Source: Xanthomonas theicola
GTDB taxonomy: Bacteria; Pseudomonadota; Gammaproteobacteria; Xanthomonadales; Xanthomonadaceae
Assembly: GCF_014236795.1 (NCBI RefSeq)
Contig: NZ_CP049017.1
Location: 4,008,001 to 4,072,000 of the forward strand
Direction: 5' to 3'
Length of the DNA: 64,000 bases
Shown piece by piece: positions 36,677 through 46,612 of the stretch. Position 1 is the stretch's first letter. Every line of letters begins with the position of its first letter. Under the pieces are notes generated by a model. The model searched no databases. It had not been told where the DNA came from and saw only the letters and a list, made by a program, of their open reading frames with translations. Position numbers and translations under genes: made by a program.

Positions 36677-38331
36677 AGGCGATGTTCCGTGCCAGCCGCA
36701 TCGGCCGGGTGATCCTGCGCTACCGCCTGGACGACCTGCTCGACGGCACCGCGGCCGAGCGCTGGCTGCGTCTGGCCAAGCCGTTCGTGCCGCGCGCCAG
36801 CCCGGACATCGCCGCGCAGTCGCGCGGTGCGCGGCTGCGCCTGGCGCTGCAGGACCTGGGCCCGATCTTCGTCAAGTTCGGGCAGATCCTGTCCACCCGC
36901 CGCGACCTGATGCCGCCGGACGTGGCCGAGGAACTGACCCTGCTGCAGGACCGGGTGCGCCCGTTCGACGGCCAGGCCGCGCGGCGCATCGTCGAGCAGG
37001 CGCTGGGGCAGCCGATCGGCGTGGCCTTCGCCAGTTTCGACACCACCCCGCTGGCCTCGGCCTCGATCGCGCAAGTGCACGCGGCGACGCTGCACGGCGG
37101 CCGCGAGGTGGTGGTCAAGGTGCTGCGTCCGGACATCGAGCGGCAGATCGGCGCCGACATCGCGCTGCTGAGGTCCGCAGCCGCGCTGGTCGAGCGCGCC
37201 CACCCGCGCGCCGACAAGATCCGCCCGCGCGAAGTGGTCGCCGAGATCGAGACCACGCTGGCCGCGGAACTGGACCTGCAGCGCGAAGGCGCCAACGCCA
37301 GCGTGCTGCGCCGCTTCTGGCTGCATTCGGACGACCTGTACGTACCGGAGGTGATCTGGAGCCACACCGTCGAGCGCGCGCTGACCCTGGAGCGGATGCG
37401 CGGCATCCCCTCCGACGACATCGCCTCGCTCGACGCCGCCGGCATCGACCGCAAGGCGCTGGCGGCCAAGGGCGTGCGCGTGTTCTACACGCAGGTGTTC
37501 CGCGACAACTTCTTCCATGCCGATGCGCATGCCGGCAACATCTGGGTCGACAGCGATCCGGCGCGGCGGATCAACCCGCGCTTCATCGCGCTGGACTTCG
37601 GCATCATGGGCCAGTTGTCGCAGGAAGATCAGTACTACCTGGCCGAGAATTTCATGGCCATCTTCAACAAGGATTACCGGCGCATGGCCGAACTGCACGT
37701 GGAGGCGGGCTGGATGCCGGCCAATGTGCGCATCGACGAACTGGAAGCGGCGGCGCGTTCGGTGTGCGAGCCGTACTTCACCCGGCCGCTGTCGCAGATC
37801 TCGCTGGCCGAGGTGCTGATCAAGCTGTTCCGGGTCGCCCAGCGCTACCAGCTGACCCTGCAGCCGCAGCTGATCCTGCTGCAGAAGACCCTGCTCAACA
37901 TCGAGGGCGTGGGCCGCCAGCTGGATCCGGAACTGGACATCTGGGCGGTGGCGCGGCCGGTGCTCGAGCGCATCCTGATCGAGCGCTACAGCCCGCAGCG
38001 CGCGCTGCACGAGCTGCGCAAGCGGCTGCCGGAAATCATGACCCACGCGCCGGACATGCCGCGCCTGGTGCACGGCTGGCTGCGCCAGCAGGTGGAAGGC
38101 CGCCATGAACTGTCGATGCGCTCGCGCGACCTGTTCGAGCTCAACGCGATCCTGCTGCGCATGCAGCGCCGCGTGGTCACCGCGATCACCGGCGTGGGCC
38201 TGCTCACCGTCGGCACGCTGCTGTACGCGCTCGACGCCGGCGGCCCGCACCTGGGCCGGGTGTCGCTATGGGCATGGATCGCCGGCGGCATCGGTGCGCT
38301 CAGCCTGCTCTCGGCGTGGTGGCGGCCCTAG
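36673..38331 (+). CDS. ubiB: Ubiquinone biosynthesis protein UbiB (ABC1/ADCK kinase-like)
   Basis: A 552-residue atypical kinase. The family KxGQ motif is in [20 protein letters not shown], the Ala-rich nucleotide loop in [18 protein letters not shown], and the catalytic segments [17 protein letters not shown] and [20 protein letters not shown] are complete. Two C-terminal membrane helices ([39 protein letters not shown]) anchor it. It is required for aerobic ubiquinone synthesis, probably helping to extract lipid intermediates. Confidence 0.95.
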   Translation: MKAMFRASRIGRVILRYRLDDLLDGTAAERWLRLAKPFVPRASPDIAAQSRGARLRLALQDLGPIFVKFGQILSTRRDLMPPDVAEELTLLQDRVRPFDGQAARRIVEQALGQPIGVAFASFDTTPLASASIAQVHAATLHGGREVVVKVLRPDIERQIGADIALLRSAAALVERAHPRADKIRPREVVAEIETTLAAELDLQREGANASVLRRFWLHSDDLYVPEVIWSHTVERALTLERMRGIPSDDIASLDAAGIDRKALAAKGVRVFYTQVFRDNFFHADAHAGNIWVDSDPARRINPRFIALDFGIMGQLSQEDQYYLAENFMAIFNKDYRRMAELHVEAGWMPANVRIDELEAAARSVCEPYFTRPLSQISLAEVLIKLFRVAQRYQLTLQPQLILLQKTLLNIEGVGRQLDPELDIWAVARPVLERILIERYSPQRALHELRKRLPEIMTHAPDMPRLVHGWLRQQVEGRHELSMRSRDLFELNAILLRMQRRVVTAITGVGLLTVGTLLYALDAGGPHLGRVSLWAWIAGGIGALSLLSAWWRP

Positions 38332-38430
38332 CGCGGGCCATGCGATCGATGCCGCGCCACGGCGGGGCGCCACGGCCGCTGCCCACGTCCTGCCCGCACG
38401 GTTCGGATCGGCGCCGCGTGGTTCTCCACC

Positions 38431-38589
38431 CTAGAGCACTTTCGATCCAAGTGATGCCACTTGTGGGAGCGACTCCGGGTGGCCTCGGGCCATCAGTCGC
38501 GACGAACTTTACAGATAGGGCACTTCGCGGCTGAAGCCGCTCCCACGACACTTCGCTGGCGGTAAATACCAGAATCGGAAATGCTCTAG
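38431..38589. repeat. MITE/REP-like element with imperfect inverted ends
   Basis: CTAGAGCACTTTCGAT at 38431 matches the complement of the right end (CTAGAGCATTTCCGATT, ending 38589). Inside is a second inverted pair, GTGGGAGCG at 38463-38471 and CGCTCCCAC at 38538-38546, with 'cagtcgcgacgaa' and 'gcggctgaagccgctcccac' phrases common in Xanthomonas intergenic repeats. The right end lies 10 bases before the DUF3147 start and may supply its ribosome binding site (AGGAG). Confidence 0.6.
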
Positions 38590-38598
38590 GAGCGGCCC

Positions 38599-38949
38599 AT
38601 GCCCTGGCTTGTCGCCAAGTACCTGATCACCGCCGCGCTGGTGGTGGCGATCTCCGAAGTGGCCCGGCGCAGCGACCGGCTCGGCGGGCTGATCGCCGCG
38701 CTGCCGCTGGTGACCGTGCTGACCCTGGTCTGGCTGCAACTGGAGCGACAGCCGCAGGCCAAGATCGCCAACCATGCCTGGTACACCTTCTGGTACGTGC
38801 TGCCGACGCTGCCGATGTTCCTGGCGTTCCCGCTGCTGTTGCCGCGGCTCGGCTTCTGGTGGACGCTGGCGGCGTGCGCACTGCTGACCATGGCCTGCTT
38901 CGGCGCGTTGGCGCTTGGCGTGCGCCGTTTCGGCATCCAGTTACTGTAG
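38599..38949 (+). CDS. DUF3147 family membrane protein
   Basis: A 116-residue protein with four predicted membrane helices: LVAKYLITAALVVAISEVAR, GLIAALPLVTVLTLVWLQLE, WYVLPTLPMFLAFPLLLPRL and WWTLAACALLTMACFGALAL. The pattern is that of DUF3147. Function is unknown. Its AGGAG is at the right end of the preceding repeat. Confidence 0.82.
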   Translation: MPWLVAKYLITAALVVAISEVARRSDRLGGLIAALPLVTVLTLVWLQLERQPQAKIANHAWYTFWYVLPTLPMFLAFPLLLPRLGFWWTLAACALLTMACFGALALGVRRFGIQLL

Positions 38950-38984
38950 CGCGTCGGCACGGTGGCCGGCGGCCGCGGCGAAGC

Positions 38985-39445
38985 TCAGTGCCCCACCGCG
39001 GCGCCTGCCGCCTTGGCGAAGAAGTCGTCGCTGCCCTGATCGTTCATCTTGCGTGCATTGGTCAGTTCGCCGGCCTTGGTGGTGTAGCGCACCTGCCGTC
39101 GGCGCCGACCACCACCGCGGCCGGGATGCCCTTCTCGATCGGATCGCCGTCGGCGCGGCTCGGCTCCAGGTTGTGGTCGAAGTTGCCCACATCGATCTTG
39201 ACCACCTCGAAGTGCGCGTTCACCAGCGCGGGGTTCTTGGCCGTGTGCAGCGAGACATCGAGCGCGCGGCAGTCGCCGCACCAGTTGGCACCGAAGCTCC
39301 GCAGGGTCGGCCTGTGCGCCTTCTTGCAGGCGGCCAGCACCCGCTGCACCTGCGCGCCGGCATCGGCGGCGGCATCGTAGGGCGGCTCCAGCGCGTGGGC
39401 CAGCGGAACCAGGGTCAGCAGCGACAACAGCAACCAGCGTTTCAT
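38985..39445 (-). pseudogene. Secreted thioredoxin-like protein, 3' frameshift
   Basis: ATG 39445 opens a signal peptide (MKRWLLLSLLTLVPLAHALE), then a thioredoxin fold with W55-C-G-D-C59 (FGANWCGDCRALDVSLHT) and VKIDVGNFDHNLEPSRADGD. After AVVVGADGR near 39094 the frame runs out, and the real end, VRYTTKAGELTNARKMNDQG with DDFFAKAAGAAVGH, is in another frame to 38985. One missing base (GGCAGG for GGCAAGG) would explain it. The active site is upstream of the lesion. Confidence 0.8.
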
Positions 39446-39589
39446 GGGGACACTCAGCAGCGTTGCAGGAAGCAAGCCCATCGTCGAGCCTCGGCATGGC
39501 CGCGTCGACGGCCGCTGCGGGCCGTAGCCCGGCCGGCACATTGTGAACCTTGAATCGCCCCGGGATTCCAGGAGGCCGTTTGGTTTGAG

Positions 39590-40503
39590 TCAGGCCGCCT
39601 TGGCCTGACCGGCTTGCTGCCGAGGGTAAGCGCTTGGGCTTCCGCTGGCCGGACGTGCCCGATCGGCCCCAGCCGTGGTTTGTGGTTGAACCCGTGCACC
39701 CAGTCCAGCGTGGCCAGTTCCACCTGTTCGCGCTTGCGCCACGATCGGCGGTGGATCCCCTCGGCCTTGTACAGGCCATCGATCGTCTCGGCCAGCGCGG
39801 TGTGCCCCAAGGGCAGGCTTCGCGCTCATAGCAATCGCCCACGCGGCCCACCGACGGCTCGATCCGCCTCGGTCGGCCGCTCGCTGTCGCGGATGCTCAC
39901 AGACTGCGAACCGCGGTCGCAGGGGTGGATCAGTACGCCCTCCCGCTGCCGCGCGTGCAGCGCCTGTTCCAGGGCGTCGAGCGCGAGGTCCGTGGTCATC
40001 GAGCCCGACGCCTGCCAGCCCACGATCCGCCGCGCGGACACGTCGAGCGCCAACGCCACGGACACCCTGCCCTGCCACGTCGAGACCTAGGTGAAGTCGC
40101 TCACCCACAGCGCGGTCGGCCGGTCGGCCTGGAACTGCCGTTTCCCCCGGTCCAGCGGACACGGCGGCGCCTTCGCTGTGCGTGGTCTTCACTGGCTTGC
40201 CACCGACCACGCCACGCAGGCCCAGCCGGCGCATCCGCCGCGCCACCGTGCACCGCGCCACCTGCCGGCCTTCCCGCACAACTGCTTGCACACCTTGCGC
40301 ACACCGTCGACCTGGCGGTTCTGGTCCCGGACACGGCGGATCTGCGCCACCAGCGCCCAGCCGCGCCACCAGCGATCCGGGCGAGCGCCGGGATCGGCCT
40401 CCCGGGCCGCATGGCTGTAGACCCTCGACCGAGCCATCTCCAACACCCGGCAGATCGGCTCGACTGCGTCGGCGGCGCGATGCGCCGCAACCAACCCCGT
40501 CAT
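39590..40503 (-). pseudogene. IS3-family transposase OrfB, multiple frameshifts
   Basis: Pieces of the integrase domain appear in several frames: VEPICRVLEMARSRVYSHAA, then VARCTVARRMRRLGLRGVVG with KPVKTTHSEGA, ALALDVSARRIVGWQASGSM with ALDALEQALHARQ, and MGHTALAETIDGLYKAEGIH with LDWVHGFNHKPRLGPIGHV. The order is that of one OrfB, but at least three frame changes and substitutions make it inactive. Confidence 0.8.
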
Positions 40504-40826
40504 GGCGTGAAACGGCGGTCCAGCCCGGCCTGGGCGAAGGACGCCGAGGCCTTGCGCAGAATCTCCTTGGCCTGGCGCCGCTCCCGATTCTCCCGCTCCA
40601 GCGCCTTCATCCGCGCTCGCTCCTCCGTCGTCAGGTCTGGGCGCAACCCTTGGTCGCGCTCGGCCCGGCGCACCCACCAGCGCAACGTCTCGGCCGCACA
40701 CCCGATCTTCCCGGCAATCGACGCGAGCGCCGCCCACGGCGAACTGTGCTCGCCTTGATGCTCCGGCACCATCCCAACTGCCCGCTCCCGCACGTCCGGG
40801 CAATACGTCACTGCCTGCTTGCTCAT
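40500..40826 (-). CDS. IS3-family transposase OrfA
   Basis: A 108-residue helix-turn-helix protein: [40 protein letters not shown] and a leucine-zipper-like [19 protein letters not shown]. It is full-length for OrfA of this IS3 group and starts near the right terminal repeat. By itself it does not catalyse transposition. Confidence 0.85.
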   Translation of the reverse strand: MSKQAVTYCPDVRERAVGMVPEHQGEHSSPWAALASIAGKIGCAAETLRWWVRRAERDQGLRPDLTTEERARMKALERENRERRQAKEILRKASASFAQAGLDRRFTP

Positions 40827-40877
40827 GACGCCATCCTCTCAACAGTTGGAGCCTCCAAGTATCCCGGGGCGGTTCCG

Positions 40878-41095
40878 TCAGCCGCCACAAGGAGGCAAGC
40901 GCCAAACGGCGCAACCCCACCAAGAAGGCGAAACGGTGGGTTGTCGAGGTCTGCCGCAGTTGGTTCAACCGGTTCCGCAAACTTCTGGTGCACTACGAGA
41001 AGCTTGAGCGCAGCTTCGTGGCCCTCAACCGCATTGCGGCAGCGATCATTGCGTTCCGCAAGGTCAAACTGACCGTCAACGTTATTTACGGATAG
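40878..41095 (+). pseudogene. IS5-family transposase, C-terminal fragment
   Basis: The open frame after the IS3 right end reads SRHKEASAKRRNPTKKAKRW, then VVEVCRSWFNRFRKLLVHYE and KLERSFVALNRIAAAIIAFR to TAG 41093-41095. This is the C-terminal end of an IS5/IS4-type DDE transposase. The left part is gone. From 41096 to 41257 there is only the upstream region of the next gene. Confidence 0.75.
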
Positions 41096-41257
41096 TTTCT
41101 AAGCCACCTTCTTGTCCGCCATCACCGCGCTCTATCCGGAAAGCCTTGGAGACGAGGGCTGAACGGCGCAACTGCGCTTCCCCTTCCACCGCGCCTCAAA
41201 CCCCAATATCGGCTAGGATCGGAGCGACAGGGGGTAGCCTCACGAGGAGTCCTACCC

Positions 41258-41575
41258 ATGCAGACCGTTCTCGCTCCCGCCCGTCCTGCCCGCGCTCGTC
41301 CCGCCATCGATCTGGCTGCCGAAATGGCCTACTGGCAGGATGCCCATGCCAGCGGACGCCTGGGTCGCCATGGCTTTTCCCATTACTCGCTGCTGCTGAA
41401 GGTGGGCTACGACGTGTATCTGGCGTATCCGCGCGCCACCGAGGCGCAGTTGTACCGCGTGCTGCAGGATTCCTACCACCGGCTGGCGCCGGCGCTGTCG
41501 GTGTCGTGGGACGAAGCGCGCTGGCTGGTACGCCATGCCTGGCACCGCCTGGAGCAATCCGGCCGCAGCCACTGA
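41258..41575 (+). CDS. Small protein of unknown function (105 aa)
   Basis: ATG 41258 follows GAGGAGTCCTACCC, a strong ribosome binding site. The protein starts basic (MQTVLAPARPARARPAIDLA), then EMAYWQDAHASGRLGRHGFS and SHYSLLLKVGYDVYLAYP, with conserved aromatics and a C-terminal SWDEARWLVRHAWHRLEQS. It is soluble. I know of similar short proteins in Xanthomonas but no function. Confidence 0.72.
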   Translation: MQTVLAPARPARARPAIDLAAEMAYWQDAHASGRLGRHGFSHYSLLLKVGYDVYLAYPRATEAQLYRVLQDSYHRLAPALSVSWDEARWLVRHAWHRLEQSGRSH

Positions 41576-41627
41576 GGACGCTCGCGGACGGGTTGCGCCG
41601 CGCTGCCGCACGGCGCGGTGCGGTGGG

Positions 41628-42509
41628 TCACCGCGCCGCGCCGGAACTGCGTTCGTTGGCCTCGAGGTGGCCCTGGAACTGCCTGGAGCCCTGTCCGGGC
41701 GAGGTCGCCGCGTCGCCTTGCGTGTGCCTGAGACTCTGCTTGCGCCGCTCGACCACGTTCTTGGCCAGCGCCACGCGGCGCCCGGCCACCATCTCGGTGA
41801 GCCAGGCGATCAGGTAACGGGTGTATTCGAGTTGGTGCTCTTTGCGGGTCAGCGCGTGGTCGGCGCCCTGGATCACCCGCGCGGTCAGCGACCGCGCGTT
41901 GGAGAATGCCGCGGCGTAGTTGCGGATCACCTGGCCCGGCACGATCACGTCCTGCTCGGCTTCGACCAGCAGCGCATCGCCGCGGAAACGCTGGCAGGCC
42001 GCCAGCGCGACATTGTCGGCCGGCGCTACCGCGCGGTGCCGGTACGGCATCAGGTCCGGATCCCGGTTCAGCGCCACCTTCGGGCCGTCCCAGTGCGCGT
42101 CCTTGTACAGCGCCGGCGACCGCAGCGCCAGCCATTCCACCGGCCGCTCCAGGGTCAGCAGCGAGGCGAGGTAGCCGCCATAGCTCAGGCCCACCACCGC
42201 GATCGATTCCCGGTCCACCTGCGGCGACGACGCCAGGCGGTCGTAGGCGGCCTTGATGTCGTCCAGGTTCTGCGCGCGCGTCACCGTCTCGCGCATCCAG
42301 GCCAGTCCTTCGTGGCCGCGCAGGTCGAAGGTCAGGCACACGCAGCCCAGGCCGACCGCTTCGCGCGCACGCACCAGGTTGTGGTGCTGGTTGCCGCCCC
42401 AGCCATGCACGAACAGGACGCCGGGCATGCCGTTGGTGGGCGTGAGCAGGGTGCCGCTCAACGCATCGCCGTCCACCGCGATGTCGATGCTGGAGAGTTT
42501 GGTTTCCAT
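41628..42509 (-). CDS. Alpha/beta hydrolase (serine hydrolase)
   Basis: A 293-residue hydrolase with [13 protein letters not shown] (oxyanion), nucleophile Ser in [20 protein letters not shown], acidic residue in [17 protein letters not shown] and His in [10 protein letters not shown]. The last ~45 residues are a charged, low-complexity tail. The gene starts 2 bp after the stop of the DUF3182 gene, so both are one operon. The substrate is unknown. Confidence 0.88.
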   Translation of the reverse strand: METKLSSIDIAVDGDALSGTLLTPTNGMPGVLFVHGWGGNQHHNLVRAREAVGLGCVCLTFDLRGHEGLAWMRETVTRAQNLDDIKAAYDRLASSPQVDRESIAVVGLSYGGYLASLLTLERPVEWLALRSPALYKDAHWDGPKVALNRDPDLMPYRHRAVAPADNVALAACQRFRGDALLVEAEQDVIVPGQVIRNYAAAFSNARSLTARVIQGADHALTRKEHQLEYTRYLIAWLTEMVAGRRVALAKNVVERRKQSLRHTQGDAATSPGQGSRQFQGHLEANERSSGAAR

Positions 42510-42511
42510 CG

Positions 42512-43603
42512 TTAGTCCACGACGCTCAGGTACCGGTACTTGGTCAGGCGGCCCACGCGCGGATCCTCGTCCCTGTAGTAAACCTGCGCGCCGACAGGCA
42601 AGTCCTGCTCGCCGTAGCGCTCGACGGTGGCCGCGACCACCGCGCGCAGTCCCGGCTGGCGCTGGAAGGCGTCGACCGCGGCCAGTTCCGCCGGCGTTGC
42701 GCCGCCGACGCGCCAGGACTGCTCGAGCACGCCGCCGATGCCGGTGCCGTCCTCGGCGACGCCCTCGATCACATCGTAGTTGCGGCGCGATGCATAGAAC
42801 GCCGGATAGGCTTCGGCGATGCAGCGGTCGTAGTGGCGCGCCTTCAGCACCGCCTCGCGCTGCGGCGGCGGCAGCTCGCCCTCCAGCAAGGCATCCAGCG
42901 TGCCGCGGATCACGAACAGTTGCGAGCCACCGTAGGTCTGGCGGCCGCTGCCGTCGCCGGTGACCGATTGCGTTCCGTAGTACGCGATGGTCATCCCGGC
43001 GCAGTCCACTTCGCCGACACTGAAGGTGGTCGAGCGATCCAGCTGCCGTTCGAGCACGACGCCCTGCTGCGCCAGATCCGCCGGGGCCACCGCGTCCAGC
43101 GCCGTGTCGAGCGCGGGCGCGTCGCCCAGCAGCAACTGGCCCTGTCCGCCGATGCCGTGGGGCAGTTTCAACCGCACCTGGCCGCCGCGGCACAGCCGCG
43201 CGTAGGCCGCGCGCGCATCGGCAGCGGCGAACGCGGTGTAGCCGGGCAGCGTGGCCTCGGCCAGTGCGGCGCCCAGCGCATGCTGCCAGCCCTCCGGCGC
43301 GGCCGCGCCGCGTTCGACCAGCGGATGGCTGATCGCCTTGGTGGCGACGAACGCATGCGGCACCACCCCGCCGAGTAGATCGGCGGCGGCGCACACGCCC
43401 AGTGGTTGCGCCTGTGCCGCGGTCAGGGTGTCGTCCGGCACGTAGAAGCCGCTCCCGGCGGCGGCGCCATCGCGTACCGGCACGCCCATCAGCCGCGCCA
43501 CTTCGGCGGCGATCCAGGCATGCGTGGCGGCCTCGTGCCCGTCGGCCGGATGCATGCGGACGCTGTGGCAGCGGACATGGTCGTGTCTGGCAGGTCGGGC
43601 CAT
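42512..43603 (-). CDS. DUF3182 family protein (ATP-grasp-like)
   Basis: A 363-residue protein from ATG 43603 ([20 protein letters not shown]). Conserved DUF3182 segments are [70 protein letters not shown] and [20 protein letters not shown]. The [11 protein letters not shown] stretch resembles the flexible loop of ATP-grasp ligases, so ATP-dependent ligation is an inference. It is paired with the hydrolase downstream. Confidence 0.83.
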   Translation of the reverse strand: MARPARHDHVRCHSVRMHPADGHEAATHAWIAAEVARLMGVPVRDGAAAGSGFYVPDDTLTAAQAQPLGVCAAADLLGGVVPHAFVATKAISHPLVERGAAAPEGWQHALGAALAEATLPGYTAFAAADARAAYARLCRGGQVRLKLPHGIGGQGQLLLGDAPALDTALDAVAPADLAQQGVVLERQLDRSTTFSVGEVDCAGMTIAYYGTQSVTGDGSGRQTYGGSQLFVIRGTLDALLEGELPPPQREAVLKARHYDRCIAEAYPAFYASRRNYDVIEGVAEDGTGIGGVLEQSWRVGGATPAELAAVDAFQRQPGLRAVVAATVERYGEQDLPVGAQVYYRDEDPRVGRLTKYRYLSVVD

Positions 43604-43972
43604 GCGCGGCACTCCACTCGGGAAGGACTGGACATCAAGCATGCCGGAACAGCAGAACCAGGATCGGCAGCACCGCCAACGCCAGCGCCCCCGGCGCGCG
43701 CAACGGCCTGCGCCGGGGGCGCCACCAAGCGCCCGCTTCCGAGGTGCCGGGCGCATCGCCGGGCGGGTGCGCGCCGACGCGGCCTGCTGCACGGTGATCG
43801 ATCGCGAAGACGGATGGCGGTGGGGGTCGGCCATGCGACCAAGGCTGTCGGCAACCGCGTTGCGCCGTGGTGAACGCGGCATGCCCGGCGCGTCAGCGGC
43901 GCAGCGCAGCGCCGCAGCCGGGACCGGTGCTGGCCATGTCGCGAACGCGCCGACGCAGCGGCACCGCTGCGA
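43604..43972. other. Upstream region of DUF3182, no clear gene
   Basis: The minus strand contains a short open tail, ALALAVLPILVLLFRHA with a stop just before the DUF3182 start, that looks like a membrane helix, but it has no start codon in frame and is not called. Inverted GC-rich stretches are present (CCCCCGGCGCGCGC/GCGCCGGGGGCG, around 43688-43722). Otherwise I see nothing. Confidence 0.45.
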
Positions 43973-44392
43973 TCAGGCGGGCGGCATCCGCGCGGCGACC
44001 TGCGCGTCGATCCGGTGCTTGCCGGCCAGCGCTTGCATGCCCTGCAGCGTGGCTTGGATCACGCTGGCATAGCCGCTGCGCCACAACTGGGCGCGCGACT
44101 GGCGCGAGGACGCCTCGCCCAGCGCCACCGCGAACGCCTGCACGCGCGTGTCCGCGAGCGTGGCGCGGTCCAGGAACGGCTGTGGCGGCGCGATCACGTC
44201 CACCGGCGCCAGCCAGGCATCGGCGACCAGTTCGGCCACGCCGACCCGGTGCGACAGTTGATGCATCGCGCTCAGGGTCTCGTGCAGCATTTCCAGATAC
44301 GCCCACTGCCACAGCGCCGCCTTCAACTGCGGATCGGCCTGGTCCAGCGCCGACAGGGCAACGTCGACATCGTCGATGCGTAAATCGTTCAT
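43973..44392 (-). CDS. Protein of unknown function (139 aa)
   Basis: ATG 44392 gives MNDLRIDDVDVALSALDQAD and a helical protein: KAALWQWAYLEMLHETLSAM, HRVGVAELVADAWLAPV and QLWRSGYASVIQATLQGMQA. No domain is recognised. It is soluble and acidic at the start. It is divergent from the cupin gene over 255 bp. Confidence 0.7.
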   Translation of the reverse strand: MNDLRIDDVDVALSALDQADPQLKAALWQWAYLEMLHETLSAMHQLSHRVGVAELVADAWLAPVDVIAPPQPFLDRATLADTRVQAFAVALGEASSRQSRAQLWRSGYASVIQATLQGMQALAGKHRIDAQVAARMPPA

Positions 44393-44647
44393 TCGTCTGC
44401 GCTCCACGTCGCGCAATCTGATCGTTCCATTCTGCGCGCAAATAGTGATGGGGTCGTGAGCCGGGTCCTGTTCCGGTGCCGCCACGCTGCATCGTCTCGG
44501 TCCGGGCACACGCACGCGCGGGACCGCGGCGCCGCTGCGTTGGCGCGGGGCGGCGGGCGCCGCCGCCGCGACCACACGGCGTGGCCGGCATGATCCGGCG
44601 AGGGCGGATGCCGCCGCCCGCCATGCCACGCCCATGAGGATCCGCCG

Positions 44648-45147
44648 ATGCACCTGCAACATTGGCTGCGGCCGCCGCACGCATGGGGGTGCGCAACCAT
44701 CCGTTCCTGCCGGTCCTGCTGCATCGCGGGGCCGAGCGGGATGGCGGCGCCGCCGGCTTCGAGCGCCGCTTCGCCAGGCATGGCTGGCCGGCGCAATGGC
44801 GCGACGGCATCGACGCCTACCACCACTACCATTCCAGCGCGCACGAGGTGCTTGGTGCGGCCCGCAGCAACGCGCGGCTGGTGGTCGGCGGCCCGGGCGG
44901 GCCCGAGACCATGCTGGCGGCCGGCGACGCGTTGCTGCTGCCGGCCGGCACTGGCCATTGCTGCATCGCGTCCAGCGCGGACGTCCTGGTGGTCGGCGCC
45001 TATCCGGCCGGGCAGGACTGGGACATCTGCAGGCAGGCGCCCAGCGCCGCCGCGCTCCGGCGCATCGCGCAGTTGCCGTTCCCGCCCCGCGACCCGGTCG
45101 CCGGCGCGCACGGCCCGCTGCTGCAGCATTGGCGGATGCCCGGTTGA
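44648..45147 (+). pseudogene. YjlB-like cupin protein with G-tract frameshift
   Basis: ATG 44648 gives MHLQHWLRPPHAW and then meets a five-G run (44685-44689). The following frame does not continue the protein, but the next frame does: VRNHPFLPVLLHRGAERDGG, WRDGIDAYHHYHSSAHEVLG, GPETMLAAGDALLLPAGTGH and VVGAYPAGQDWDICRQAP. A six-G run would give one intact 166-residue cupin. The His motif (HHYHSSAHE) and GTGH are typical of the YjlB family. A start at TTG 44662 would bypass the lesion but is weak. Confidence 0.8.
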
Positions 45148-45341
45148 TCCGGCGCGGTCGGGCAGGGCGTCCAGCACCCCGGTCTCCCGCAGACGGCGCG
45201 GCCCGACCGCGATGCGGAGGCCGCGCTCGAAGGGATGCGCCGCCATGCGCCCGCAGATCGCCGTGCGCACGTTCTCTCGGCCTGGCGCCGCCAGCGGCGC
45301 CATCGCCGCGCCGTCGTCTTCCTCGCCGCGCCGCCGACGGA

Positions 45342-46511
45342 TCAGGCCCAGACCTTGCTGCATGGGTCCAACTCCATCGTCGCCATTTCGGCGGCGCGCC
45401 AGCCGAACCCGCAGATCGCCAGCACGCCCTGGCTGGCCGGCTCCAGCCCGAACGCCCGCTCCAGGCTTGCTTCGTTGATCGCTGCCGTGACGTACGCGCC
45501 CAGTCCTGCTTCGGTTGCGCAGAGATACAGGGTCTGCGAAAGATGGCCGGCCTCCAGGACGATGGCGCGATAGCCCTTGGCATGGCGGCGGTACTTCCAG
45601 AAGCTGCGGTCGTAGCGAGGAACAAGCAGCACCATGACATGCGCGTCGGCGAACCATTGCTGCTGCGCGACCGCGTCCAGCGCGAACGCAGGCAGAGGCC
45701 CGGGCGATCGCCCCAGGGGCTCGAGTGCATGCTCGATGCAGTGGTAGTGATACAGGCCCGGCGAGACGCCTTCGACGTTCTGGACGATCAGATACGCCTC
45801 GACCGGATGCAGGCCTCCGCCGGAGGGGCTGGTCTTTTTCAGGAAGACCATGTCCTCCGTGACCCGCACCTGTCCCTGCGCGGCGAACACGCGCTGCATC
45901 AGCTGGGCGAACAACCGGTAAGGCAGCGGCAGCTCCGCGTCGAAGTTGCGGCACGTTGCGCGCCGGGCCAGCAGCGTATCGAACTGCGCCTGCTCCGCGC
46001 GAGGCAAGGGCAAGCGCGACGACGCGCTTGCGCACGCGCCGGCTTCCACCGGCGGCGCTCCCAGCACCAGGCGCAGTTCCTGCGCCGTTTCCGTACCGGT
46101 CTCCTTCATGGCTTGCACCGCGTCCGTGCCGCTCCACCGGGTGAAGGCATGGAAGGCGGCCGCCAACGGGTGCCAATGCACCGAGCGCAAGGCGTCGTCG
46201 CGAGCGCGGTTCTCGGCATGGCGGCGACCGCCGGCCACCACCAGCCCCTTCCGCAACAGCCGCTTCAGCGGCTTGCGCGCGGCGTCGGCGAGCGCCTTCG
46301 TCCGCACCCACTTGTCGGGGCTCAGCCGCCCCAACAGCTCCCGCTCCTCGGCATCCACGCCGACCTCGGCGCGAAGGTGCGGCGCCAACGCGATCCAGTG
46401 CAGCGTACGGCGCAAGCCGTCGCCGCCTGCCAAAAGATCATGCAGATCGAACCGGGTGTCCTCGCGGGGCTCCAGGTACAGCACCTTGCAGCGCCGGATA
46501 TGCATCACCAT
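45342..46511 (-). CDS. SagB-like putative peptide-maturation dehydrogenase
   Basis: A 389-residue protein (MVMHIRRCKVLYLEPREDTR; ATG 46505 is a second start). The C-terminal two-thirds is a nitroreductase-fold, SagB-type FMN dehydrogenase: RRATCRNFDAELPLPYRLFA, KTSPSGGGLHPVEAYLIVQN, LYHYHCIEHALEPLG, AIVLEAGHLSQTLYLCATEA and LGAYVTAAINEASLERAFGL. The N-terminal part fits the family I know as 'putative peptide maturation dehydrogenase' (TIGR04511). Relatives oxidise azolines to azoles in RiPPs; here no cyclodehydratase is adjacent. It faces away from the precursor gene with 101 bp between the starts. Confidence 0.85.
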   Translation of the reverse strand: MVMHIRRCKVLYLEPREDTRFDLHDLLAGGDGLRRTLHWIALAPHLRAEVGVDAEERELLGRLSPDKWVRTKALADAARKPLKRLLRKGLVVAGGRRHAENRARDDALRSVHWHPLAAAFHAFTRWSGTDAVQAMKETGTETAQELRLVLGAPPVEAGACASASSRLPLPRAEQAQFDTLLARRATCRNFDAELPLPYRLFAQLMQRVFAAQGQVRVTEDMVFLKKTSPSGGGLHPVEAYLIVQNVEGVSPGLYHYHCIEHALEPLGRSPGPLPAFALDAVAQQQWFADAHVMVLLVPRYDRSFWKYRRHAKGYRAIVLEAGHLSQTLYLCATEAGLGAYVTAAINEASLERAFGLEPASQGVLAICGFGWRAAEMATMELDPCSKVWA

Positions 46512-46612
46512 TTCCTGGGCGGGGGAGAAACCGATTGTTTGACGCGATGCAGCCAGCTAGATTGGGGACCGAGGGCCTGGTTCGGGCCGGTTGACGGGGG
46601 GACGACATAGCG

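Larger units (their letters stand above)
39551..40876 (-). mobile_element. IS3-family element (IS51-like group), degenerate
   Basis: Terminal repeats are 26 bp with 21 matches: TGAATCGCCCCGGGATTCCA at the left (39551) and GGAACCGCCCCGGGATACTT as the complement of the right end (40876). The 1.33-kb element has orfA intact and a scrambled orfB. On the right it abuts an IS5-type transposase fragment, which it probably interrupted. Confidence 0.8.

Noticed and set aside
43604..43720. Small membrane protein upstream of DUF3182
   Set aside because: Only a hydrophobic tail is seen; no start codon in frame.
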